Positions 56,990 through 64,000 of a DNA stretch of 64,000 bases are shown in pieces. Where the stretch lies: NCBI GenBank assembly GCA_963204905.1, contig CAUJJN010000192.1, forward strand, positions 1-64,000. Reading direction: 5' to 3'. Below the pieces are notes generated by a model. It searched no databases. It was not told the origin of the DNA and was given only the letters and a program-made list of their open reading frames with translations. This DNA comes from Pseudomonadota bacterium. GTDB lineage: Bacteria > Pseudomonadota > Alphaproteobacteria > Rhizobiales > Xanthobacteraceae. Made by a program: the position numbers and the translations under genes. Positions within the stretch are counted from its first letter, which is position 1. Each line of letters begins with the position of its first letter.

Positions 56990-57859
56990 ATGACGACACT
57001 TCTCACCATCCTGTTCGACGGTGTCGCTTACGGCATGTTGCTTTTCGTGCTCTCAAGCGGGCTCGCGGTAACGCTTGGGCTGATGAATTTCGTCAATCTC
57101 GCGCACGGCGCGTTTGCGATGGCCGGCGGCTACATCTGCGCGGTGCTGGTCAACCAGTCCGGCGTGCCGTTCTTCGTTGCCCTTCCGATGGCCTTCATCG
57201 CCAGCGCGTTGATCGGGCTCGTTATGGAGCAGACGCTCTACAAGCATCTGTATCATCGCAACCCGCTTGATCAGGTGCTGTTCACCATCGGGCTGGTGTT
57301 CATGTCGGTGACGGTGGTGGATTACATCATGGGATCGTCGCAGATATTCATTCGTCTGCCGGCGATGCTGGAAGGGCAGTTCAACCTTTTCGGCGTCGGG
57401 ATCGGCCGTTACCGGTTGATGATCATTGTGATCTGCGGGCTGTTGACGCTCGGTATCCAGTTGACCTTGGCGAAGACCCGCTTCGGCAGCCGTCTGCGTG
57501 CGGCGGTGGACGATCCGCGCGCCGCCTCCGGCCTCGGCATCAACGTGCCGCAGGTGTTTGCGCTGACATTCGCGTTCGGTTCGGGGCTCGCCGGGCTCGG
57601 CGGAGCGTTGGGCGCGGAAATCCTCGGGCTCGATCCGTATTTCCCGCTCAAGTTCATGATCTACTTCCTGATCGTGGTGACGGTGGGTGGATCGCAGACC
57701 ATCACCGGCCCGTTCCTCGCCTCGCTGCTGCTCGGCATCGCCGACGTCGCAGGCAAATACTACGTGCCGAAGCTCGGCGCCTTTGTCATCTACACTGTGA
57801 TGATTGTGATCCTGATCTGGCGTCCGAACGGTCTGTTCGGTCGTGTGGCGCAGCGGTGA
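56990..57859 (+). CDS. Liv-type ABC transporter permease, LivH family
   Basis: This 289-residue permease belongs to the third Liv system. VAYGMLLFVLSSGLAVTLGL, NFVNLAHGAFAMAGGYI and the C-terminal TVGGSQTITGPFLASLLLG are LivH features; the usual GGLGS is GGSQT. It overlaps no other gene; livM starts 7 bp later. Confidence 0.92.
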   Translation: MTTLLTILFDGVAYGMLLFVLSSGLAVTLGLMNFVNLAHGAFAMAGGYICAVLVNQSGVPFFVALPMAFIASALIGLVMEQTLYKHLYHRNPLDQVLFTIGLVFMSVTVVDYIMGSSQIFIRLPAMLEGQFNLFGVGIGRYRLMIIVICGLLTLGIQLTLAKTRFGSRLRAAVDDPRAASGLGINVPQVFALTFAFGSGLAGLGGALGAEILGLDPYFPLKFMIYFLIVVTVGGSQTITGPFLASLLLGIADVAGKYYVPKLGAFVIYTVMIVILIWRPNGLFGRVAQR

Positions 57860-57866
57860 ACCGGTC

Positions 57867-58898
57867 ATGAGCGCGGATCACGGTGTCGGAGAGATTTCAT
57901 TGCGACGGGCGCGTTGGGGGCGCGGCGAAACCGCGTTCTGGCTGATCGCGGTCGCGGCCGTTTTTGTGTTTTCCGATCGCTACCTGATCCTCACCGAAAT
58001 GGCATGGCTCGGGCTGTTCGCGCTGTCACTGGATCTGATCCTCGGCTATGCCGGCATCGTCTCGCTTGGCCACGCCGCTTTCTTCGGCGTCGGCGCTTAT
58101 TGCGCGGGACTGCTGGCGGTGCATGGCCTGGTCAAGGAGCCGGTGTTGGCGCTGGTCGTCGCCGGTTTGGCCGCGATGGTTCTGGGTTTCGCAACCAGTT
58201 TCCTGGTGATCCGCGGGTCCGAACTCAGCCAGTTGATGGTGACGCTCGGCATCGCACTGCTGCTGCGCGAACTCGCCAACAAGTTTTCCGATATCACTGG
58301 TGGGTTTGATGGCCTGCAGGGCATTGTCATCGATCCTATCCTCGGGCTGTTCGCGTTCGATATCTTCGGCAAGGTTGGCTTCATCTACTGTCTCGTGGTG
58401 CTGTTCGTGCTGTTCCTGTTGGCGCGGCTGATCGTGCATTCGCCGTTCGGGCTGTCGCTGCGCGCAATCCGCAACAATCCGCTGCGCGCGGCCGCCATTG
58501 GCATTCCGGTCAACCGTCGCCTGATCGCGATCTATACGTTATCGGCGTTCTACGCGGGGATCGCGGGCGCGCTGTTCACACAGACGACGGCGCTGGCGTC
58601 GCTTGATGTGTTTTCCTTCGATCGATCCGCCGACCTGTTGCTGGTGCTGGTGATCGGCGGCGCAGGTTATCTGTATGGCGGCTTGATCGGCGCTGTGGTG
58701 TTTCGGGTGCTGCAGGACATGTTCTCGTCGTGGACACCGCAGTTCTGGCAGTTTTGGATCGGGCTGGTGCTGGTGCTGATCGTCCTGATCGGTCGCGACC
58801 GGATGTATCGTGGTGTGTTGTGGTTGCCGCGCCTTGCAATGCGACGCATCCCGGCGCTGCGTGGTGGCGTGGCCGCATCGGATCGGACCCCGTCATGA
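57867..58898 (+). CDS. Liv-type ABC transporter permease, LivM family
   Basis: This is the second permease of the third Liv system. I start at 57867 (MSADHGVGE), 343 residues; the track start at 57843 is a GTG inside livH. LILGYAGIVSLGHAAFFGVG and LLLVLVIGGAGYLYGGLIGA are conserved LivM segments, with GGAGYLYG replacing the usual GGLGSxxG. Overlaps livG as ATGA. Confidence 0.92.
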   Translation: MSADHGVGEISLRRARWGRGETAFWLIAVAAVFVFSDRYLILTEMAWLGLFALSLDLILGYAGIVSLGHAAFFGVGAYCAGLLAVHGLVKEPVLALVVAGLAAMVLGFATSFLVIRGSELSQLMVTLGIALLLRELANKFSDITGGFDGLQGIVIDPILGLFAFDIFGKVGFIYCLVVLFVLFLLARLIVHSPFGLSLRAIRNNPLRAAAIGIPVNRRLIAIYTLSAFYAGIAGALFTQTTALASLDVFSFDRSADLLLVLVIGGAGYLYGGLIGAVVFRVLQDMFSSWTPQFWQFWIGLVLVLIVLIGRDRMYRGVLWLPRLAMRRIPALRGGVAASDRTPS

Positions 58899-59647
58899 GC
58901 TTCGCGCTGGAAACCGTCGGTCTCGACAAGCAGTTCGGTGGCCTGCATGTCACCCGCGACCTGTCGCTCAAGATCGCGGCCGGCGCGCGGCACGCCCTGA
59001 TCGGCCCCAACGGCGCCGGCAAGACCACCGTGATCAATCTGCTGACCGGCGTGATCAAACCAAACGGCGGCAGAATTCTACTGGAAGATATCGACATCAC
59101 TCGCCTCTCGGTGCAGGCCCGGGTGCTGCGAGGACTATCCCGCACCTTCCAGATCAATCAGCTCTATGCCGACCTGACGCCGTTGGAAACCATCGGACTC
59201 GCCGTGTCGGAGCGGTTGGGTCACGGCGGTGACTGGTGGCGGCGGCTCGGTTCGCGCGCCGACGTCAATGTCGAGATCGCGGACACGCTGACGCGGTTCC
59301 ATCTGCTCGACGTCATGAACGAGCCAACCGGCACGTTGCCTTACGGCAAGCAGCGGCTGCTGGAGATAGCGCTCGCCATTGCCACCAAACCACGCGTGCT
59401 GCTGCTGGACGAGCCGGCGGCCGGCGTGCCGCAGAGCGAACGCCACGATATCCTTGCCGCCGTCGCCGCCCTGCCGCGCGAGGTGACAGTGCTGCTGATC
59501 GAGCACGATATGGACTTGGTGTTCTCCTTCGCCGATCGAATCTCGGTGCTGGTCAATGGCGCTATGCTGGTGGAAGGCACCCCGGACGAGGTCGGGCGCG
59601 ATCCGCGCGTCAAGGCGGTCTATCTTGGTGAGGGCGCCGATGCCTGA
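58895..59647 (+). CDS. Liv-type ABC transporter ATPase, LivG family
   Basis: I start at 58895 (MSFALETVGLDKQFGG), overlapping the livM stop; the track start at 58730 would lie deep inside livM. The protein has 250 residues, Walker A GPNGAGKTT at about 40, a LivG-type degenerate signature LPYGKQRLLEIALAI, and Walker B VLLLDEPAAGVP. It overlaps livF by 8 bp. Confidence 0.93.
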   Translation: MSFALETVGLDKQFGGLHVTRDLSLKIAAGARHALIGPNGAGKTTVINLLTGVIKPNGGRILLEDIDITRLSVQARVLRGLSRTFQINQLYADLTPLETIGLAVSERLGHGGDWWRRLGSRADVNVEIADTLTRFHLLDVMNEPTGTLPYGKQRLLEIALAIATKPRVLLLDEPAAGVPQSERHDILAAVAALPREVTVLLIEHDMDLVFSFADRISVLVNGAMLVEGTPDEVGRDPRVKAVYLGEGADA

Positions 59648-60350
59648 CCTGTTGCACGTCGACAATCTGCGCGCCGGCTATGGCGAGGCCGTGGTGCTGC
59701 CGGATATGACGCTACGGCTCGAAGACGGCGAGGTATTGGCGCTGCTCGGGCGCAACGGCACCGGCAAGACCACCCTGATCAATTCGATCGTTGGCGCGAC
59801 CCGCCGTTTCAGCGGCACCATCCGGCTCGGCGGCACCGACCTGACGCCGCTACGGTCGGACCAGCGCGCCCGCGTCGGCATCGGCTGGGTGCCGCAGGAG
59901 CGCAACATCTTCCGCTCGCTCACTGTCGAGGAAAACATGACCGCGGTGGCGCAGCCCGGGCCGTGGGACGTGGAGCGGGTGTACACCATGTTTCCGCGCC
60001 TCAAGGAGCGGCGCAGGAATTTCGGCAATCAGTTGTCCGGCGGCGAGCAGCAGATGCTGGCGATAGGTCGCGCGCTGACGCTCAATCCCAAGGTGCTGTT
60101 GCTCGACGAGCCGACCGAGGGGCTGGCGCCGATCATCGTGGATGAACTGCTGGCGGCGCTTGGCGCAATCACCCGCGCTGGCGGTATCTGCTCGATCATT
60201 GTCGAGCAGAACGCCCACAAAATTCTTCGCCTGGCCGACCGTGTCGTCATTCTCGATCGTGGCACCATCGTGCACGAAGCCGCGAGTGCGGCGTTGCAGG
60301 CGGACGGGGCGCCGCTGGAGCGCTTCCTCGGCATTGGGGGGAGGGCGTAA
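59640..60350 (+). CDS. Liv-type ABC transporter ATPase, LivF family
   Basis: I start at 59640 (MPDLLHVDNLRAGYGE), 236 residues; the track start at 59556 lies inside livG. Walker A reads GRNGTGKTT, where most LivF proteins have GxNGAGKTT; the signature is LSGGEQQMLAIGRAL and Walker B VLLLDEPTEGLAP. It ends the transporter operon, and the MetE-like gene starts 80 bp later. Confidence 0.93.
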   Translation: MPDLLHVDNLRAGYGEAVVLPDMTLRLEDGEVLALLGRNGTGKTTLINSIVGATRRFSGTIRLGGTDLTPLRSDQRARVGIGWVPQERNIFRSLTVEENMTAVAQPGPWDVERVYTMFPRLKERRRNFGNQLSGGEQQMLAIGRALTLNPKVLLLDEPTEGLAPIIVDELLAALGAITRAGGICSIIVEQNAHKILRLADRVVILDRGTIVHEAASAALQADGAPLERFLGIGGRA

Positions 60351-60430
60351 TGCGCTTGTTGTCGTGACGTCGCTTCGCTACGTTCGCGCCAACGGATCAA
60401 CTGTCCAATTCGATCTCGGGAGTAAGTCTT

Positions 60431-61546
60431 ATGCAAACAACAAAACCGCCGTTTCGTGCCGATGAAGTCGGCAGCCTGTTGCGCCCGCCGCGCATCAAGG
60501 AAGCGCGCGCCAAGCTGGAGAAGGGCGAGATTTCGGCCGACGATCTGCGCAAGGTCGAGGACGTCGAGATTGAGAAGGTCGTGCACAAACAGGCATCGAT
60601 CGGCCTCAAGCTCGCGACTGACGGCGAGTTTCGCCGCTCCTGGTGGCACTTCGATTTCCTCAAGGATCTGGTCGGCTGCGAGCTGTTCCATCCCGATCTG
60701 GGTATCCAGTTCGCCGGCGTGCAGACCCGCCACGACGCGGTGCGCGTGATCGGCAAGGTAGATTTCCCGGACGACCATCCGATGCTCGACCACTTCCGCT
60801 TCCTGAAGAAGCACGCTGACGCGGCGGGGGTGACCGCCAAGATGACGATTCCGTCGCCGGCGGTGCTGCATTTCCGCGGCGGCCGCAACCTGATCTCGAA
60901 GGAGGTCTATCCCGATCTCGAGCCGTTCTTCGAGGACCTCGGCAAGGCCTATCGCAAGGCGGTGAAGGCCTTCTACGACGCCGGCTGCCGCTACCTGCAG
61001 TTCGACGACACGGTGTGGGCCTATCTCTGTTCCGAGGAAGAGCTGAAGAAGTCGCGCGTGCGCGGCGACAATCCGGACGGCTTGCAGGAGATTTACGCGC
61101 GCGTCATCAACTACGCGATCGCGGAGCGCCCGGCGGATATGACCATCACCACGCACGTCTGTCGCGGCAACTTTCGCTCGACCTGGATTTCCTCCGGCGG
61201 CTACGAGCCGGTGGCAGAAACGCTGCTGGGCAAGATCAATTACGACGGCTACTTCCTCGAATACGATTCCGACCGTGCGGGCGGCTTCGAGCCTTTGCGT
61301 TTCCTTCCCAAGGGTAACAAGATCGTTGTGGTCGGCGTTATCACCTCGAAGTTCGGCGAACTGGAAAGCAAGGCCGACATCGAGCGCCGCTTGCGGGAAG
61401 CCGCGAAGTTCGCGCCTTTGGAGCAACTCGCGGTGTCGCCGCAATGCGGCTTCGCCTCGACGGAGGAAGGCAACGTACTATCCGAGGACGAGCAGTGGGC
61501 CAAGTTGAAGCTCGCCGTCGACGTCGCGAAGGAGATGTGGGGTTAA
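60431..61546 (+). CDS. Cobalamin-independent methionine synthase-like protein (MetE C-terminal domain, II family)
   Basis: This 371-residue protein is a stand-alone homologue of the catalytic half of MetE, a zinc methyltransferase barrel. PPFRADEVGSLLRPP opens the family, THVCRGNFRSTW (about 240) holds the His and Cys zinc ligands, and SPQCGFAST (about 338) the second Cys. It lacks the N-terminal MetE domain that binds polyglutamylated folate, so it may use another methyl donor or demethylate the compound imported by the transporter in front. Methionine synthesis is not certain. It is on the same strand 80 bp after livF. Confidence 0.88.
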   Translation: MQTTKPPFRADEVGSLLRPPRIKEARAKLEKGEISADDLRKVEDVEIEKVVHKQASIGLKLATDGEFRRSWWHFDFLKDLVGCELFHPDLGIQFAGVQTRHDAVRVIGKVDFPDDHPMLDHFRFLKKHADAAGVTAKMTIPSPAVLHFRGGRNLISKEVYPDLEPFFEDLGKAYRKAVKAFYDAGCRYLQFDDTVWAYLCSEEELKKSRVRGDNPDGLQEIYARVINYAIAERPADMTITTHVCRGNFRSTWISSGGYEPVAETLLGKINYDGYFLEYDSDRAGGFEPLRFLPKGNKIVVVGVITSKFGELESKADIERRLREAAKFAPLEQLAVSPQCGFASTEEGNVLSEDEQWAKLKLAVDVAKEMWG

Positions 61547-61857
61547 CCTGCGTCCTTGGCCGGACTCGCAATCGGGCGCGCGGCCGGGAGCAGGCCGGGC
61601 GTCCGAAGTTGTTGCAGACGTGAACGTCGCTTGGATCGGACTTGTATCCGTAAGAGGTCCAGTTGCCGACACACGATGCTGACTGAAAAACAGCAATGTA
61701 AGTCGATCAAATAGTGATTCACGGAAGGTTTCGATCCTTGGATAAATCGGAGTATCGGAGATATTTCAAGAATTTTGAATGATCGTATTCTCTTCGGCAA
61801 GATTGTCGACTTTATGCTGTAGAAGCTCTATTCTATGAGGCTCTTGAAGCGTTAGAG
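61547..61857. other. Intergenic boundary region, 311 bp
   Basis: GC content appears to fall sharply from about 61640 onward, marking the change from catabolic to polysaccharide genes. I see no gene here. A promoter for the next gene is expected in the AT-rich last 150 bp, but no box pair with proper spacing stood out. Confidence 0.5.
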
Positions 61858-62721
61858 ATGGGGCCCCACGTTTTGCGAAGTTCGTCTACATCAGCTTGTT
61901 ATGGATTGTTGACCTTCCCTAAGTCGCAAAATGTCGGTGATGCTATTCAGGCGATTGCGGCGTCACGGCTTCTACCCAATGTCGATATGCTGATCGACCG
62001 CGAAAGCATCCATCGTGTTCCTTCGGGTCGTCTGATTAAGGTCGTTGGCAATGCGTGGTACGGACATAACGTAGAAAATTGGCCTCCATCCGAGTCGGTC
62101 CAATTTCTGCCCATAAGTATGCATTTGTCGCCCAGGGCGGCGGAATCGTTTCTTTCTAAGGATAATATTCATTATCTGGAGTCCATCGCTCCGATAGGTG
62201 CCCGTGATCTGCATACGCTGTCCTATTTTCAGGATCATGGGGTGCCGTCGTATGTTTCGGGCTGTCTTACACTGACCCTCAGAAGGCCAAGATACATCGC
62301 GCCGATTGGTGGCATAGTATTGTGCGATGTTCCTCAAAGCATCGAAGAATTTGTCAGGTTCAACACACGAAAACGTGTTGATATTGTCACTCACGATGAA
62401 TCTGACGACACAGACATTGTATCGAAAATGACTCGCGCAAGCAGATTATTGCGCAAGTATGCTTCTGCTGACGCTGTTATCACGACGAGATTGCACGCCG
62501 CGTTGCCTGCGCTCGCCATGGGTACCCCAGTGTATCTGGTATTAGCCGTTGATGATGCTTATCGGTTCACGGGCCTGCTTGATTATGTCCGGCACGGAAC
62601 CGTGGACGAGTTTCTCTCCGGCAAGGACTTTGACATTAATGATCCTACTGCGAATGCCGAGACGTATCTCGATAGGGCGTCGGACCTGCGTGAACGCGTG
62701 GCTTCTTTTCTTGAATTGTGA
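61858..62721 (+). CDS. Polysaccharide pyruvyl transferase family protein
   Basis: The family transfers pyruvyl groups from PEP to sugars of exopolysaccharides. The 287-residue protein carries NVGDAIQAIA near the N terminus (the N-x-GD motif), YVSGCLTLTL in the middle and ITTRLHAALPALAMGTPVYLV at the C-terminal half, the features of the PS_pyruv_trans fold. It is somewhat shorter than many members. Codon use looks AT-richer than in the Liv genes. Many proteins in this family are of unproven activity, so the reaction is an inference. Confidence 0.82.
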   Translation: MGPHVLRSSSTSACYGLLTFPKSQNVGDAIQAIAASRLLPNVDMLIDRESIHRVPSGRLIKVVGNAWYGHNVENWPPSESVQFLPISMHLSPRAAESFLSKDNIHYLESIAPIGARDLHTLSYFQDHGVPSYVSGCLTLTLRRPRYIAPIGGIVLCDVPQSIEEFVRFNTRKRVDIVTHDESDDTDIVSKMTRASRLLRKYASADAVITTRLHAALPALAMGTPVYLVLAVDDAYRFTGLLDYVRHGTVDEFLSGKDFDINDPTANAETYLDRASDLRERVASFLEL

Positions 62722-62777
62722 GATATATTTAGGCGGTGTAAATTTGGCTCATATTTTAAGTGTATGGATGGGGCGTC

Positions 62778-63686
62778 ATGTTTGGGACTGATAAGGATGG
62801 AGTCGTAGGGGATTCGACCGCGTCCGCTCCTCCGTATTTCAAGAGACTTTTGGAGGATGAAGGGGCGGTCGTGACTGAGATCGCGTTTCTCAGCGGGAAG
62901 CTGGAAAGTGCAATTGCGGATGGGAAGCTGCTGCGGGAGCAGATACTCGACTGTGAAAAGCGCATAGTCAAAGGCATTGCAGCGCGCGCTAAGCTCGAGG
63001 TTTTGTATGAAAGTTGCAAGACAAAGGCCGATCTCGCCGAGGGGGCATTGGAAAAGGCGAGTACGCTGACCTTGCAGCTGGAAGAGCTTGGCCGGGCTAA
63101 TTTGGCCCTGCGGCATGATATTGAGAAGATGAATCATGAGCTCGAAGATAAGGAGGCCAGCTTACAGCGCATGACTGGCGAGCTGTCCGCGCTTCAGGGG
63201 CAAATGGTGTATCGCGAATTGTCGAACACCGAGATCGTTGAACCTGCGAATACTTCCAACGAAGCCGCTCATAAACGAATGTCTGAACTTGAGCGGGATG
63301 TCGCGCGGCTCTCCACCCAGAAGACAGCTGCAATGGCGGAAAATCTTGTTCTGCGAGACAACGTCTGGCGGAAAAGCAATGAGATTTCTGCACTTCATGC
63401 ACAGCTTGAGTTCAAGAACAATGAGGTTTCTGAGCTTCAAGCGCGGCTCGAGTTCAGGAACAATGAGATTTCTGAGCTTCAAGCGCGGTTCGAGTTCAAG
63501 AATAATGAGGTTTCTGAGCTTCAAACGCGGCTTGAGTTCAAGAACAACGAGATGTCCGAGATTAGCGCGGAACTCCAGCAAGTGCCTTGGCGGGCAGTGT
63601 CTGTCTATCGTAAATGCAGGCGCTTTATTCCATTGAGCCTGCTGAAACTGGCCGGACGCGGCGTCAAAGTGTCATCGGCAAAGTAG
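62778..63686 (+). CDS. Coiled-coil protein with 14-residue tandem repeats
   Basis: This protein of about 302 residues has no signal peptide or membrane span. Most of it (about 20-270) is heptad-like coiled coil rich in Glu, Leu and Lys. From 63375 come five 14-residue repeats built on NNEVSELQARLEFK; the last is degenerate. The C terminus (WRAVSVYRKCRRFIP) is basic and hydrophobic, a type of tail often seen in polysaccharide-locus coiled-coil proteins. The ORF-track start at 62760 is a GTG; I prefer the ATG at 62778 (MFGTDKDG). A structural or chain-length role is possible but unproven. Confidence 0.75.
   Translation: MFGTDKDGVVGDSTASAPPYFKRLLEDEGAVVTEIAFLSGKLESAIADGKLLREQILDCEKRIVKGIAARAKLEVLYESCKTKADLAEGALEKASTLTLQLEELGRANLALRHDIEKMNHELEDKEASLQRMTGELSALQGQMVYRELSNTEIVEPANTSNEAAHKRMSELERDVARLSTQKTAAMAENLVLRDNVWRKSNEISALHAQLEFKNNEVSELQARLEFRNNEISELQARFEFKNNEVSELQTRLEFKNNEMSEISAELQQVPWRAVSVYRKCRRFIPLSLLKLAGRGVKVSSAK
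63375..63584 (+). repeat. 42-bp in-frame tandem repeats (five copies) in the coiled-coil gene
   Basis: Five consecutive 42-bp units, each encoding 14 residues, lie in frame. Three carry the strict core NNE(V/I)SELQ(A/T)R(L/F)EF(K/R); the first is S-N-E-I-S-A-L-H and the last ends in SAELQQV. Two heptads per unit keep the coiled-coil register, so gain or loss of units changes only length. Confidence 0.93.
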
Positions 63687-63698
63687 TGAGCTTGTCGC

Positions 63699-64000
63699 AT
63701 GTCGGACAATGAATTCATCGACGGGCTCGAATGTCTTTCGTATGTCAGTCTTCCGTCTCACCGCTATCTAGCCGAGGGTTACGATCGCCCTGGTGGCCCG
63801 AACATCGGCGCGTCTGGTGAAAACCTTACAGTCATGTTTTTGTCGATGGACAGAGTTTCCCTGAGTGAACGCTTGTGCAGAAGCATAGAAAAGCAGATTC
63901 CTCATTTTAAGGGAGAGATTCTGGCTGTCGATAACGGGTCGCAACCGGAAGAGTTGGAGACCTTGCAACGGATTCTCGCATCACTTCCGTTTCGCACGAG
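63699..64000 (+). CDS. Glycosyltransferase family 2-like protein (3' end outside window)
   Basis: An open frame starts at the ATG at 63699 (MSDNEFIDGL), 12 bp after the coiled-coil stop, and runs off the right edge with no stop, which is why it is missing from the ORF track. LTVMFLSMDRVSLSERLCRS and ILAVDNGSQPEELETL fit the opening strands of a GT2 domain, as in VVVDNGS of GT-A transferases. Only about 100 residues are visible. Confidence 0.75.
   Translation, partial: MSDNEFIDGLECLSYVSLPSHRYLAEGYDRPGGPNIGASGENLTVMFLSMDRVSLSERLCRSIEKQIPHFKGEILAVDNGSQPEELETLQRILASLPFRT

Noticed and set aside
60029-61444. 471-aa minus-strand ORF across livF and the MetE-like gene
   Set aside because: It spans two well-supported plus-strand genes and reads as antisense shadow.

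Overview
The window looks like chromosomal DNA of an alphaproteobacterium of the Bradyrhizobium/Rhodopseudomonas/Afipia type. This is inferred from the GC-rich coding, the three sets of Liv-type (branched-chain amino acid or organic acid) ABC transporters next to CoA-transferases and acyl-CoA ligases, and REP-like palindromes between genes. No rRNA, tRNA or CRISPR was found.

Region 1 (1-5.2 kb) is a LivHMGF transporter cut by the left edge, an unassigned RidA-like protein, a strong terminator and a convergent CaiB/BaiF CoA-transferase. Region 2 (5.3-41.3 kb) is a large surface-polysaccharide locus. It holds nucleotide-sugar genes (UDP-glucuronate epimerase, UDP-glucose dehydrogenase, FlaA1/WbpM-type dehydratase, galE, ManC, an SDR reductase), a WecA-type initiating transferase, an O-antigen ligase, a Wzm/Wzt export ABC pair, a GtrA flippase, an AGE isomerase and at least six glycosyltransferases. 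Mixed into it are a type I secretion ABC/HlyD pair led by an orphan 145-residue protein, a metzincin protease with FG-GAP/VCBS-like repeats that is a plausible substrate of that exporter, and a MotA/MotB-like (ZorAB-like) inner-membrane pair. A shrunken IS5-family relic lies at about 20.3-20.7 kb.

Region 3 (41.4-50.0 kb, minus strand) is one long catabolic unit: livG, a long-chain acyl-CoA synthetase, livH, livM, a substrate-binding protein, livF and a PaaK-like CoA ligase. It suggests uptake of a carboxylic acid coupled to CoA activation. A divergent Crp/Fnr regulator sits across a 14-bp x4 repeat. Region 4 (51.3-61.5 kb) holds a double-domain CaiB CoA-transferase, purU, a DUF2939-like protein, a third complete Liv system (binding protein, H, M, G, F) and a MetE-type methyltransferase. 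Region 5 (61.6 kb to the end) starts a second, visibly less GC-rich polysaccharide segment: a pyruvyl-transferase-family protein, a coiled-coil protein with 42-bp internal repeats and a glycosyltransferase cut by the right edge.

The most unusual items are the MotAB/ZorAB-like pair inside polysaccharide genes, the type I secretion operon with its orphan leader and protease candidate, a C-terminal glycosyltransferase-like domain recurring in three different proteins (one of 1116 residues), and the internally deleted IS5 relic. Many lines of the ORF track are antisense shadows of GC-rich genes and were left out.
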